A stretch of DNA of 64,000 nucleotides. Source: Ceratothoa steindachneri (Eukaryota; Arthropoda; Malacostraca; Isopoda; Cymothoidae). Every line of letters begins with the position of its first letter. Position 1 is the first letter of the stretch. The position numbers and the translations under genes are program-made. The notes under the pieces were generated by a model. It was not told the origin of the DNA and did no database searches. It saw only the letters and a program-made list of their open reading frames with translations. Shown here piece by piece: positions 1-11,409 of this stretch. Location of the stretch: positions 148,806,321 through 148,870,320 of the forward strand of contig OZ018331.1 in the NCBI GenBank assembly GCA_963969495.1. Direction: 5' to 3'.

Positions 1-473
1 GGCACGTCCATCGAGTTTCTAAAATCAACCTGCCTGTTAAATAGTGAATGAGCACATATGCGCACGACTGCTAACTTGCATCGTACGCTAGATAAAACAT
101 TTTTTACACAATAAGAATCACCTTTACATAAGAAATATACATATGATGGGAATATGTTGAATAAGATACATTTGTTATTATGAGCCAATTTCAGCCCCTT
201 ATTCACATTATCGTTTCAAATATTACAGATGTAATGCAACACCTCCAATATTTAAATATTGTACTTCAAGGGAGGAACAAATTATTACAGAACTACTCCA
301 ATCAGTTGTTTTACTACTTTCCCTAACTTAAATCAAGATTAGCAGTTTTTCCGAACATTAAAATTCAAAATAGTAAATTAACACAATACAAAGGAAACCT
401 AGACACGCTTTATCATAAGTTTGATAACAGATTTGAGAAACTAAAATGGCTGAAGCCATGCTTTTAATTACTT
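1..473. other. AT-rich sequence without a recognisable gene
   Basis: I see no ORF with family resemblance, no RNA gene and no clear repeat boundary here. The last part may be the decayed upstream portion of the hAT transposase remnant that becomes readable at about 474. Confidence 0.5.
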
Positions 474-866
474 TTGAATCCGTTTGCAATCGATGTAATC
501 AGTGATGGCTGTCCTGTTGCTTCACTTTTTGTCTTGGATACTGCTTCAATAAAAAAGGAGCTTATTAATCTGCAAGAAGATTTGGCTTTGAAACTAGCAC
601 ACAAAAGCTCACATCTAACTGACTTTTGGAAACAAATCGCAGAAGCAATGTATACTAATCTTCAGAAATTTTGCTTCGGAAAAACTTACAGCTGTGAATC
701 TCTCTTCTCTGTTATTAAATTTGTCAAGTGTAAACATTGTGCTATCCTCACTAACAGCCACCTTACTGAGCTTCTCAGAGCAGCCATAACACCATTCCAG
801 CCAGATTTTCAACTATTAACTTCAACAATGAAATCTCAACCAAGGCCTTCAAAGAACACAGATTAA
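474..866 (+). pseudogene. hAT transposase C-terminal dimerisation region (remnant)
   Basis: About 130 readable residues with the layout of the C-terminal dimerisation region of GTF2I-repeat/ZBED-type hAT transposases. The order is an NPF start, an ELINLQ-like stretch, a DFWKQ segment, a block ending in SYxCESLFSVIKFVKCKH, then TNSHLTELLRAAITPFQPDF. In this family the segment mediates dimerisation and carries the last part of the RNase H-like fold, including a conserved W and the CES(A/L)FS motif. There is no ATG at the start of the readable stretch and no upstream catalytic region could be read, so this is a 3' fragment rather than an intact gene. It ends with a natural stop. A domesticated gene is possible but the isolation argues against it. 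Confidence 0.65.
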
Positions 867-1714
867 ATGTTTTACATCAGGAAGGACTTCAATAAATTTT
901 AACTTTTCATCTTTCAAATTTTATAAATACAAATTTAAAACAGCAATTTTGTTTTTGAACATTTAAAGATGTATGAATTGCAAAGATTAAACAAGTTATG
1001 GTTTAGAAATGGTGAGTAGGGTTTTATGAGGTACTGGTATTTTTTAACACTTTTAAATGCAATTTTAAAGAAATAATTTCTGCAGCTCTTTAACTTTCGA
1101 ATATGTATGAAAAGTATCCTATGTGGCTTTTATCAAAGAACTTTGCCACCCCTGCAATATTCCTTCGCCGTGAGGGTATATACAAGCCCCGTCTATAATG
1201 TGTTTTCATTGGTCATTTAAAAATGACGTCATTAAACAAAAGACGATTCGAGTTATATTAAATGTTTATAAGTACTCTTGCAAAATTAACTCAAAGATCC
1301 CGATTAAGTCAAGAAGAAAGAAGATTTCAATAACACAAAACCAGCATACAACACATAATAAACAACATACAAAAAGACTAATTAATAAACTAATAACTAT
1401 GACATAAAACAACAGCAAATGCTCACTAAACATTAACAATAAAACATTAAAGTTTTTTTTAAGACAAAGCGCTTGAACGCCGTTCATATATACCTAAAAC
1501 AACGACAACAAAATATACACAAAAACAAAAGAATAATGAAAGCGATAAGCCTGATCATCAGACGCTTTGCATCTCTTTGCAAATCTCCTACCCTACTTTC
1601 TCTTTTCGTCACTTTTATTTTTCTGTCTACCCACACGTACTTTGTCCCTTATAAACTTACTGCTTGCTTGCTTATAGGAGTCCATCGTCTCCGATGACGA
1701 CGCTCTCCTCGGGA
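867..1714. other. AT-rich spacer
   Basis: No supported gene. Short ORFs on both strands are low-complexity A/T-rich translations without family motifs. Confidence 0.5.
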
Positions 1715-2640
1715 TCATCGGCGACTCCGTTGATGGCTGTAGAGTCCTATTCTTGATCTGCACACTTTGTTGCAGACAGGACACATAAAGTTCACGTCGG
1801 GTGGTACAGGGTTAGCTTGACGGGCGTGCCTCCTTGTATGTCTGTCATTTCTTGATTGTCTAATGCTATCTTCCAGTTCGTCTGCCCCTTCACGGCATAT
1901 TGTCCTCCAGTGATGTCGATCGGCGGAAAAATCTTCCAGATTTGCTGGGTTTTTATTTATTTTCTTTAAAGTTCTCTTAATATTGTCTTTGTATCTTTTC
2001 TTTTGGCCTCCTGCTGAACGTCGACCTTCGTTTAATTGGCTGTAGAGTATTTTTCGCGGTAGCCGGTCTTCAGGCTTCCTTATTACGTGTCCAAGCCATC
2101 TGAGCTGATGTTGTGTAGTAATAGTCTCTATGGTGGTACAAGAAGTTCTCTCAAATATTTGGTTGTGGGTCAGCCTATCTCGCCAGGTGATTCCCAGAAT
2201 ACGTTGAAGGCAATATATGTGGAAGGCCTCCAACATTTTCATGTGGCGGCTGTATGTGGTCCAGGCTTCACATACGTATGTTAGAGTCGAGATACATACT
2301 GTCCTGTAGACTGCTACTTTGGCCTTCAAGCTCAGGTCTTATTCACATACACTATTTTCCTTAAGCTACCGAAGGAGGCTGAAGCTTGCCGTAGACGATG
2401 TTAGATTACATTATCCAGGCTGCAGTTGTAGGAGAGATAGCTTCCGAGGTATTTAAAATAATTGGTTTTGTTCAAGTAAGTGTTGTTAATAGTGAAAATG
2501 GGTGGATCGTGTGGGGGACCATTTGCCCATTGACATAGTATTTCTGCTTTGTTAGTGTTGACAGAGTGTCCGATCTTTCTATAAGCATTTGTTCCTTCTG
2601 TTAGTGTAGCCTGTAATGATTCACTAATTGGTAAAGTAGA
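1715..2640 (-). pseudogene. Non-LTR retrotransposon RT C-terminal region with zinc finger (5'-truncated)
   Basis: The last ~204 residues read cleanly from 2329 down to 1715. They match the C-terminal part of endonuclease-reverse transcriptase polyproteins: AVYRTVCISTLTYVCEAWTT, then a HxxxLEAFHxxCLQRILGI block, QLRWLGHVIRKPEDRLPRK, and GGQKKRYKDNIK. The protein ends in a C2H2-like finger (CPVC ... C ... GLYSHQRS) typical of this LINE group. Upstream, in other frames between about 2350 and 2640, the preceding RT thumb is still visible (FKYLGSYLS motif, then an arginine-rich AS..FGSL stretch), so at least one frameshift and a stop separate the parts. The RT catalytic palm and the endonuclease are absent. 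A relative lies at 17335-18020 in the same orientation. Confidence 0.8.
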
Positions 2641-3187
2641 TAAAGACTACAATTTACTTCATGACGATGGCCCTTTCATCATCAGAGACAGGCGCAACAG
2701 AAGGCACGACGAAAACAGTTTCGTCATCGTATGGGAGGAGTTAAATTGCTCAACGCTATTGACTACCTTTGCAGGTGTCTTATCCTGTGCATCCATAGGT
2801 AAAGTAAGAGACCGAACTCTCACAGTCGCGTCTGATAGTCTCTATGCCTAATCGACGGGATCTGTTTTGTGGCCCTGGCTTGTTGTACACTTTGCCGCCG
2901 TTCGGTGTCGTTTCGATGCCAGGGTACCAAAAGTGAACCTCACACTCCAAGTGTGGTCGCATTCACTAGTTATACAAAGGCAGAACATTTTCCTAGTTTC
3001 GAAAACTGAACTGCCTCTTAATGCAACATAATAATTGTTGAGCCATTTTCTCTGCCTTAACGTACTGTCTGGAGTCTTTAAATCGATGTTAACACACCTA
3101 AGTCTTTCTCCACGTCGGTGGTCCCTACATTCTGCTTTGTACACTCCGACATGGGGTTCTTGACCTAGCCCAGTCAAAAGCGGCAAT

Positions 3188-3190
<3 letters not shown>
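2641..3190. other. Spacer without a supported gene
   Basis: Minus-strand ORFs of 60 and 112 codons are present, but I recognise no motif in them and the stretch is not bounded by splice-like signals. It may be the continuation of the decayed LINE. Confidence 0.35.

Positions 3191-3252
<62 letters not shown>
3191..3252. repeat. (TA)n microsatellite, left flank of the Tc1 element
   Basis: A run of about 30 TA dinucleotides that directly abuts the left end of the Tc1 element. The same dinucleotide array resumes at 4661 on the other side, so the element inserted within one TA array. TA is the canonical target of Tc1/mariner transposases. Confidence 0.95.
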
Positions 3253-3255
<3 letters not shown>

Positions 3256-4657
3256 TGGCGGCAACAAAAAAAGTGACATGTGACAATTCGGGGAAAATAA
3301 AACAGAAAAATGTAACTTACATATTTTATTATGAATATTTCATGAAAGTTATTACTTGGTCATGTTGCCCTTGCACTTGATGACCATCCTGAGTCGATTG
3401 GGCATTGATTCAGTGAGGTTTGCGAAGTAGGTGGGGTCGATCGTAACCCAGATCTGCTTCAGTGATTCTATCAGGTCCTTGATGCTGCTGGGTGCTGTCT
3501 CTTGAACTTTGGATTTCATCAGATTCCAAGCATTCTCAATAGGATTTAGGTCCAGGAAATTACCAGGCCACTCCAAAACACTAATATTATTATCATTGAA
3601 GAACCTTTTTACTAACTGGGACCTGTGAGCAGGGGCACCATCATACATGAAAAATTCACACTGATGAATTTCCCAAAATGGGGGCATGTGCTGCCTCAAA
3701 ACTTCAAGATAGTTAGTCCCCCTCATGGCTACATTCTTGGCAAGGAAGTACAGACCTCCTCTGCCCTTTTTTCCACTAAAGGCACCCCACACCATCACAC
3801 TATCAGGGTGCTTCACAGTTTTCACGGTATATTTCGGGTCATCCCGAGACACAGTGCTGGGACGACGCACGATCTTTGACTCTCCTCTGACCAGCCTAAA
3901 GGTGCTCTCATCACTGAACATGACCTTCTTCCAATGGGCAGCTGTCCAATGTTTATAGGTCTTGCAAAAATTGAGCCTTTCCATCTTCATAGCCTTGGTA
4001 AGAAGTGGCTTCTTGGCAGCGCGGCGAGACGGTAGGCCTAAGTCCTTCTGTAAGCGATGACTGATGGTCCTGAGGGCAACGTTCTGGAGGAGGTCTGGGT
4101 GTTTTTTCTTGATTGAAGCGGAGGTTACAGAAGGGTCTGACATCACTTTACGCCTTAGGATATTATCAGTCCTTGGAGATGTCTTCCTAGCTGCACCAAT
4201 GCCCTCCTTCCTCTTTGGTATGGTACCTGGTGGCAATAACTCAGCTGCACGTTTTAGGCGATGAATCGTATTTTTGAGGTTACTAAATCTGCTGCTACAT
4301 CAATAAAAGACTTTTCCTGCTCTAATAGGGTCAAGGCACGGCTTTTCTCTGTCATAGAAAGCTTTTTCCACCCCATTGTATCCACTTGCACAGAAGTTAT
4401 AGCACGTCAAATGTAGGCACGAATGCAGATAATCAGCACGCTGGAGTGCCATATACTAAAACCTCGTTGTACGAGCTCAAACGAGACACTGAGTTCCAAT
4501 AGAGCGCAGTTCTGTTGTCTTAGCCCAGGAGAGTCGTCCACTTGCGGCATAAGCTCCGCACATTTTCATTGAATTGTTGGCAAGTAAAATAGTGAAAGCG
4601 ATTTTGTGTATCGATTTCTGTTGCCAATATTCAATGTCACTTTTTTTGTTGCCGCCA

Positions 4658-4660
<3 letters not shown>
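3253..4660 (-). mobile_element. Tc1 family DNA transposon, 1408 bp, with 27-bp inverted ends
   Basis: Both ends are visible. The left end starts CAGTGGCGGCAACAAAAAAA at 3253, and the right end (complement of 4634-4660) repeats the same 27 bases without a mismatch before the two diverge. TA dinucleotides flank both sides within a TA microsatellite, so the exact TSD cannot be separated from the array. The length is typical of Tc1 elements (1.3-1.6 kb). The single gene inside is on the minus strand and fills most of the element. The perfect ends and nearly open transposase suggest a fairly recent insertion. Confidence 0.95.
3352..4376 (-). pseudogene. Tc1 transposase, DD34E, with one apparent frameshift near the N-terminus
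   Basis: The continuous part (4236 to 3352, 294 residues) contains the second helix-turn-helix region, then the DDE catalytic domain: MFSDEST carries the first Asp, YDGAPAH the second, and LDLNPIENAW the Glu. I count 34 residues between the second Asp and the Glu, the Tc1 DD34E signature. The usual Tc1 start lies further upstream: from 4376 a second frame reads MGWKKLSMTEKSRAL and a paired-like helix segment, then hits a stop. The two frames differ by one base near an A run at about 4270-4275, so a single small indel separates them. Total length would be about 340 residues, normal for the family. The protein would bind the inverted ends and catalyse cut-and-paste into TA. As read, it is broken. 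Confidence 0.9.

Positions 4661-4698
<38 letters not shown>
4661..4698. repeat. (TA)n microsatellite, right flank of the Tc1 element
   Basis: Continuation of the TA array interrupted by the Tc1 insertion. Confidence 0.9.
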
Positions 4699-4703
<5 letters not shown>

Positions 4704-6639
4704 GATAAAGAAAAAATTTAAAGGCTTCTTTTTGTGTGCAAATGCTTTCTTTTACCTCTAATTTTTTTCCTATTTTATCCCCTATTACCTTCATCTCAAT
4801 GACGTCAAACAGCCCACACATTTATTTTTGTCCTCTGATTATTTCATTTATTTTTATGACGTCACATTATTAGTCTGCGGGGGGAGGGGGGGGGGGGTTC
4901 ATGGTCCAGAGACTACATTTTCTCGGCTGTGAAGTCCATAATTAATTAACGTCATGGGATATTTGAGAAATTGTTAAGGAATATTGCCGACAGAAATACA
5001 TATCAGAGGTATGCTAATACAAGGTGACCTCCCAAAAAACGGCCACCAACTATCGATAGACTTCATTTCTTAATTCGACAAAACATTAAAAAATTAGACC
5101 TATCAAAGGTTGGAGCCCCTTTTGGGGGGAAGGGGTCCCCCTGTATAAGTTCTCTTGGGGGGGGTTTCCTGTATAAGTTCTCTTAGACCGATGACACGAA
5201 AATGTTTAGGATAAACAAACTGCCATGTAATAATTTTCAGGTTTTCCCTTCTAAAGACTGGTTCGAGAATTCACGCGTGAAGCCAAATGAACAATTTATT
5301 GATTTTCATTAATGACGATTGCAAAACTGTAGGCACCCGGGACTGATGAATTATAGCTTAGGTTATTTAAATAAATAAAAAAAAAACAATTTTGAGACGA
5401 AAATTTGTTTGTTAGGCTAAATTGCAGCTGCTATTAGAGAATCTGTACTTATTTTTATGTATGAAAAACAGATTCTTCAATCACACCTTCAAGTTATCCT
5501 AACAAACTAATTTCCATCTCAAAAATCAACTGAGCTAACAAAAGAATATTTACTGAGATTTTGTAAAGAAAGTGATGAATTAGGGAAGTAAAAATGTGTG
5601 CAAAATATATAGCCACAGATCCCCCTGCAGGCATTGGGGCCGGGAGGGAACGCAATCCTTGGGGGCTAAATAATTTGACTAACCTCTTCTGAAAAATTCC
5701 TAGGTGTAGATACCCTTGCGGGGAATCGCTTGTTTGGATAAAGGAGATGGTGATGAAACGTTAATTCAGGTGTAAATGGATGAAGTGATTAAATTGCGAA
5801 ATAAAACTAGGTATTTCCAATAATAGGATAACGTCAGCAGGAAATCTGACGCATAATCGGAATAAGAATGAAAACGAACGGAAAGTCTTGTCCCAAGAAA
5901 GCCTATTTGATCGAAATCCGGGACAACCAGATGGTGAGTCTGCTTTTGTGTCATTACGTGTTATAAGCCTAACAAAGCCAGTCCTAATGAGTGATGTGAC
6001 ATCTATGTTAGGAAGGTTAGAAAATTAAATTGTATAGAGGATATAGAAAACGCAAGACGGTCGTAAAATGAATGCAATCCACCCTAATTTAATATATATA
6101 GAGGTAAGAAAAAAAACATGAATTATTTTTTTGTTGTAAGAATTCGGGAACAAGTAAATTAAAACAAGTGTGTGTACAATTTTTTTGCGGGAGGTTGGGG
6201 GACGTTGCTCTTATGCTATTATTTCCTAGTTTTTTTTTCAGTGGTGTTTGATCAATCAATGGTAATCGGGGCTAGTGCTTATAGTGAGAACACCACTCCC
6301 ATCCAGTTAGGCGATGTTAATCTACATCGAGTGTGATTAGTCGGGAGAAGGGGTGTTAATATGGGTAAATTTTGCGCCGGCTTCCGTGATTTGGACCGAT
6401 GATAATAAAGTTATGTTATCTTAGTTTCTTATCCTAAAGACTACGAATATTCGTGTTCGTATTATAAGGATGAACTCGGAGAGGGGACTTGACCATGGCA
6501 AGATTCGGGCAAATCAGCTAGCAATCCTTCTTTCATTTTTTCTATACAAAAAATCGATGAAAATCGGGTTGGGAGAGGGTTTTTGATGAGTAATATATAT
6601 AGAGACGAGACGAGAATCGAGCGATTCCTGCAAAATCTG
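4699..6639. other. AT-rich spacer with homopolymer runs
   Basis: No gene supported. A G-run lies at about 4879-4897. A short local duplication (CTGTATAAGTTCTCTT) occurs at about 5142 and 5170. Several short ORFs lack any family motif. Confidence 0.5.
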
Positions 6640-6985
6640 CAGCTCCAACTACCGTGTGTGGCCACGAGCCACAGCAGGAGTCTTGGTGATGGAGAGGCTA
6701 TGTACTGGCAGAGGAAGGCTTCTTACGCACTCCGCTTTCCTTTTCACCGCAAGGGCTGGCCAGCGGCAGAAGCTGCAAAGCGGGAAGGCAAGCGAAGTAG
6801 GCATTAAACAACAAAGGGCAAGCCCACCGGTGTGTGTACACGCCCTGGCGCCTACCCCCCCTCCCCCTCTGAAGCCGAGGATGAAGCCCGGTCGTCTCGA
6901 GCCTGTCCTGCCACCAGACATTCCCCCCCCCCCCCCGGTCAAGATACGTGTCCGAAGACTGCACACATTCCTACCCGTTTAAACC
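6640..6985. other. GC-rich island, unassigned
   Basis: About 340 bases with much higher G+C than the surrounding AT-rich sequence, including poly-C/poly-proline-coding tracts near 6855-6935. Several frames on both strands are open through it, as expected for G+C-rich low-complexity DNA. One + frame ends in a proline-rich stretch (APTPPPP ... IPPPPP) before a stop at about 6982. It could be an exon or a CpG-type promoter region. Nothing lets me choose a frame or a splice site. Confidence 0.3.
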
Positions 6986-7215
6986 TAGTACAGGTTAATG
7001 CCCACAAGAGGGCATCCGTCATTATCGATCTCGATGGACTTTCCAAATCCAATATATACAACGCACAATAAATTATATCCTGTCTATCACCTCGCTTCTA
7101 CAGAATGACACTCAAATTCTCATACAAACATCAAATTATATAAAAAACATGAACAAAGAAATCACAATAAACCACCAATGTTTGTATTAAGAGTTTTGCT
7201 GATCTCGGCCTTGAA

Positions 7216-7990
7216 TTTTTATTCTCAAACCAAGCAAAGGCTTCGCTTCGCTACTGAGATTAAAATCTAAAAAAAAGCAGCCATGGTTAAATTTTTATAA
7301 ATTTTCTGAACTTCGCCAATTATAATAATTTAAAAAATAAACTCTAAACTATTTTCCCCTTTTAAAAAATCACGTTGCTAAAATATAGTTATAGATAAAA
7401 TAAAAAAGCAGCCTTAAATTTTAATAAATTTTCTGAACTTTACCAATTGTAATTCATTTTCTTTTAAAACATTATAAATCATTGGATAATCATATTTATT
7501 TTTTCTGAACTAAACTATTTTGTTTTTTCAAACTCTAAAGAAATTCTTAGAAATTACCTTGATAAAAATTTAAAATATATTTAAGTCATAACCAAACTAA
7601 GATGAAATTATTAATCAAATACTCCCAAAAATCCCGTTCTTAAATTATAGTTATAAATTTTCTGAACTTCGCCAATTGTAATAATATTAAAAAGGAATTC
7701 TAAACTAAATTTCCCCCCTTTCAAAATATCACGTTGCTAAAATATAGTTATAGAAGATATATACAAATAAATTTTCTGAACTTCATCATTTGTAATTCTT
7801 TAGGTTTTAAAAAATTCACAAAATCCCGATACTTATATTTATTTCTGAACTTCACCATTTTGTGTTTTAATATTATAAAAGAATTATTAGAAATAACTTT
7901 GATAAAAACATAAGTCATAACCAAACTAAGATGAAATTATTATTCAAATACTCAAAAAAATCCCCTTCTTAAATTATAGAGTTAGTGATG
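7216..7990 (-). repeat. AT-rich dispersed repeat, two tandem partial copies
   Basis: Contains the recurring phrase TTTCTGAACTTCGCCAATTG and variants at about 7302, 7426, 7652, 7773 and 7848, plus the phrase ATCACGTTGCTAAAATATAG twice (7370, 7730) and CATAACCAAACTAAGATGAA twice (about 7587 and 7917). The stretch is therefore roughly a ~350-base segment present twice. The same family, in the opposite orientation, is at 48153-48604 and in part at 13340-13478. A rearranged copy is at 22190-22783. The left edge (7240-7260, AGGCTTCGCTTCGCTACTGAG) is the complement of the AGTAGCGAAGCG end of the other copies. No coding sequence is visible, so it is non-autonomous. Confidence 0.75.
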
Positions 7991-9303
7991 ATGAGGCTGA
8001 TAATGAAGACTTATTATGATAAAGGCATCTGCTCTTACACGAGAAGGATTGCAAATAAATGGAGGGAAACGTGTTAAAGAGACTGAGCGGGAGGTTACAA
8101 CACACCCTTATTAATTTTCAGCTCAGCTCTGGCTCGCTTAATGGCGATAAAGATAGGATAATTTTTTGAACGGGACGTTTTATTGCGAGAAATGGCTCCA
8201 AACTTTTATTCGGCGACAGAATATTTAATAGTAATCTTATCTATAACCAATAAAGCGATTACTAATGTGAACTTTTGAGAGAAGGGTCAAGGCAACGTTT
8301 ATAAAGACCCTTCGTATGCCTTAATTTCACTTACTGATTTTTTCCCCCAAATTTGTGACTATTGTCCTCAAATGAGATTACTACTATTCAATCGATATCT
8401 TATCTACGACATAAATGATTTTAAGAACTTAAACGTGGACAAAACTCTATTTTGATGCAAGACAAATGCGCTAAGAAATTAATATTAGTTTGTCACGAAA
8501 TTAATGACGTCTTTTAAAACATAAATATGCTTTTTAGAGTTTAAATTTGTCCATTTTCGTTGCAACTGTTTAAAGATAATTGTAGCAAATAATGGCTATG
8601 CCCTTTTAAGCTGTACATTACCTAGGACTTGTAGAAAGTACAAAAATGGTGTTTGAGTGTCCCCCGAACTGTGTGGAGGACAACAATTTATGTAAGGAAT
8701 TTTCAGGAGATACGAAAATTGAGTTTTTTACTACAAGATTAAGCTCAAAAAGCAATGGCTTTATCGCCCCCCCCCCAAAAAAAACCCACCCAAAACCGAA
8801 ACATTCGTACTCCTAGAAGCGATCTCCAACAGCAGAAGGCTATGGTATTTCCTATACACCTTCTATCTTGTTATTTGAATGGTGTATTGCATTCCTTGTG
8901 AAGTATGTTGTGATTTATTTTATACCTTCATTTCACCTATATTCTATTATATTTAGTATATCAGTTTGTCAGTAAAAAAAAAAGTTTAATTGTATAAAAA
9001 ATTTATATAATAATTTCCCGTCAGTTTCCCTATTTTAACTTTTGTTTTTCTTATTCCTCGTCCTCTTAGTAAATTTAGAATTAATAAAGAAAGAGAAAGG
9101 TTTCATATTTGTATGTAAAATTTCAGCTTCATGTTGAAAAATATGTAGTTTTCTCTCAGAAACAAAACTTTCCCTATTATACATTCGTAAGTTGACTATA
9201 TATTCAATTTAACTGGAATTCTGCAGTCTGTTACAATAGTATTCAGTGAGGAATAAACAGAATCTTCATAAACAAATCTCACTCCTAATTTGCTGCATAC
9301 CAG
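7991..9303. other. AT-rich sequence upstream of the terminal exon
   Basis: No exon or repeat boundary could be supported here. If the gene ending at 9639 is as inferred, this is its last intron or part of it. A weak polypyrimidine stretch and CAG acceptor stand at 9301-9303. Confidence 0.4.
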
Positions 9304-9639
9304 GCCTACCACCGCAGAAGAAGCGAAGATCATGTTGGGTTTTCCTCTTCACAAGATAGTCCCACTTCTCTTGGTTCCCCGCTTCAGGGCACGGATTCAC
9401 TTCATCTTTCTGAGCCTTCCACTAAAGGACACGAAAGCGATCCCCGGCGAAGCTCCATCTTCTCCAAGCCGCGTCGTCACTCTCATGCCAATAAACATGG
9501 CGAAATTTCAACCACCGAAATCGAGGCTGCAATGGCCAAGGCTTTGGGTCCGGAAAATTCAGCTCTGGAATCAAGCAGTTCATTAGCCGAAAGAGTAAAG
9601 GAAATAATACTTGGGTGTAGTGCAATAATATCATCGTAA
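9304..9639 (+). CDS. Terminal (or penultimate) coding exon of an unidentified gene
   Basis: Beginning directly after a CAG acceptor (9301-9303), one frame stays open for 111 codons to a TAA at 9637-9639. The composition is that of an ordinary cytoplasmic or regulatory protein tail: basic RRRSEDH start, a serine/proline-rich middle with SQDSPTSLGSP and RRSSIFSKPRRHSH, then an acidic amphipathic stretch TTEIEAAMAKALGPENSALESSSS and the end KEIILGCSAIIS. RRSS is a basophilic kinase-like phosphorylation site. I see no catalytic motif, membrane segment or knuckle, and no transposon resemblance. A poly(A) signal follows 282 bases later, which supports a last exon. An alternative donor (AGA|GTAAAG, GT at 9595) could instead end the exon after SLAER. 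I do not recognise the gene family; upstream exons probably lie left of the window or in the unassigned 5-9 kb region. Confidence 0.55.
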   Translation, partial: AYHRRRSEDHVGFSSSQDSPTSLGSPLQGTDSLHLSEPSTKGHESDPRRSSIFSKPRRHSHANKHGEISTTEIEAAMAKALGPENSALESSSSLAERVKEIILGCSAIISS

Positions 9640-9945
9640 CCTTTCTGTTATGTGCGTGTGCGTGTGTGTACATCTAAGTTTGGTGATGGAAGCTTCTACG
9701 GTTAGTCTTCATTAGCCCCTAATCGGTTTATTTACTTCATTGTTCTCTTAATCCGTACATGTATTCTTTGTTCTTGAGGGATGTGTAATGTTACCTCTCT
9801 TAAGACACGCATCGCTTTTCCTTCATAGGAGTTACTGGCAGTGTAGGCCTTATCAAATAATCTTTGTTTTGTTCTTACTTTTATTCCTTTTCTTTGTATT
9901 TTTTATGATTTCTTCTTCCTAAATAAAATCGATCTTTACATCTCA
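9640..9945 (+). terminator. 3' UTR and polyadenylation signal of the gene ending at 9639
   Basis: About 280 bases of T-rich sequence with no continuing frame, containing a short (GT)n-like tract at about 9653-9668 and then AATAAA at 9922-9927. A T-rich/TG stretch follows. The distance from stop codon to signal is ordinary for a short metazoan 3' UTR. The cleavage site itself cannot be seen; it is expected 10-30 bases after the signal. Confidence 0.5.
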
Positions 9946-11302
9946 TTTATGAATCACCCAAATCATTCCTACTGCATGTTTGAAATAATTAGTCGTTAAG
10001 TAATGTAACATTTTCTGTAAATTATTAGCATGAAATTAAGAAAACTTACAACACTTTGAAGCCGTGTTTTGTCAAACTCACTTATTCTTCAACATAATCG
10101 TACTTTTCTGCACCGACATGTAAGTACAACAGACTAGTAGATCTTTATTTCAGATTATAATATATATGCATGTTCAACTATGTTTTAAACAAACTTGAAA
10201 CCAAAAATCTTTTACCACAACAATATATTTTTGGTGTATTGCTCAAGTAGATCTTCCATTTCTTTATTACTTCTAGTTTGTTTACTTGTGTTGCTTGTTA
10301 CATCTCATTTTGCGATAACAGTTCACGAGCAAAGCACAATCGTGCTAAATTAAATATAGAATTTGGAAGCTGTTTTTACTTATTCTTAAATAGCGAGTTT
10401 GGCATAAAAATAAGAGTATCGTCTCAAATTGCAAATTCTATTCAAGGAGCTACATATCTTACTAAATTTGCGCTCACAATTAGGCTTTGCTGTTATGGCA
10501 GCCTACATGACTCGATTCTCCTTCATCCCTTAGCGATATTTATAATTGCGTTCTTATATATTTCCCTTCTTTGCCAGTTGTCTCTTCATCTTCACTAAAA
10601 TCTAATGACCCACAGTTTTCACTTCCATCCTCAACGCGAATCCAATGACTATTTTTGAAAAATATTTTGTATATATGTTTATCTGGTTTTCTAAACAAGA
10701 CCCCCCCCCCCTCCTCCTATCTCACTCCAATTAGTCTTGTTATTATGTAATATGTGTGGTTAAGGTTTATTCAACTGATTGGTACTAAACATCTATATCT
10801 AGTTAATACACAAGTCTCGTTTGTTTAATTAGGCCAGCCGTATGGTATATGTATATATAGATTAGGAATGCAGTCATTTAAAAGAGACGAAAAGTTTTGA
10901 TGTATTTTGCATTATATTTACGTAAGGAGTAATTTAAGGGGTAAATTTACAGTATATACAGCTGAGATATTATTGGGTAAATTTCTATTCACGTTGCTTA
11001 CCAACCATTATAAACTAGTTAATAATTTTTAAAAATTCCCGCCGAATAATGAAAACCATTGTTACAAATATGGGAAAATATCAAATCTTTTATGCTTTTT
11101 GTAAACGACTGCCTTTACGTGTTTTTCAAAGTGACGAAAGTACGCATACGAATGCTGTAAATATATCGCATGAATTCTGTAAACAATCGTATTTGCGGTT
11201 TTGTTAATAAAGAAAATATCCTGTGAATTAAAAGATTAAATAAATAAAGAATAAATTCCTACCACTTAAGAGTATAAAATGTTTGTTTTTGTTTTTGGGC
11301 AG
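9946..11302. other. Intergenic or 5' region of the CENP-V-like gene
   Basis: No coding exon supported. A C-run sits at about 10700-10712. Because the first coding exon at 11303 is preceded by a good acceptor (T/G-rich tract then GGGCAG at 11297-11302), a non-coding first exon and promoter of the CENP-V-like gene probably lie somewhere in this stretch, but I could not place them. Confidence 0.35.
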
Positions 11303-11311
11303 CATTGGAAA

Positions 11312-11409
11312 ATGGATCCTAAGATAGTGTGCCATAAGGGCGGATGTCACTGTGGCGCAGTTCGTTATGAAGTTTACGCCTCTCCTACCCCCAAAGTGAT
11401 TGAATGCAA
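11312..11409 (+). CDS. CENP-V/GFA-family protein, first coding exon
   Basis: The ATG at 11312 has a favourable AAAATGG context and follows an acceptor-like TTTTTGGGCAG at 11292-11302. The exon encodes 32 codons plus two bases. Its core is HKGGCHCGAVRYEV, the signature of the glutathione-dependent formaldehyde-activating enzyme (GFA) fold shared with vertebrate centromere protein V: the CHC motif supplies zinc ligands. The exon ends VIEC followed by AA and a consensus donor GTAAGT (11410). Joined to exon 2 it rebuilds an asparagine codon and the C-N-C-S-I-C zinc motif, so the intron phase fits. Members bind zinc through these cysteines; CENP-V itself is linked to pericentromeric chromatin and microtubules, while invertebrate members are mostly uncharacterised. 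The catalytic activity of this one cannot be read from sequence. Confidence 0.9.

Noticed and set aside
2848..3186. Minus-strand 112-codon ORF
   Set aside because: No motif; adjacent to a LINE remnant and a microsatellite; not supported as a host exon.
6656..6982. Proline-rich 108-codon ORF as a gene
   Set aside because: Several overlapping frames on both strands are equally open in this GC-rich low-complexity stretch, so none can be preferred.
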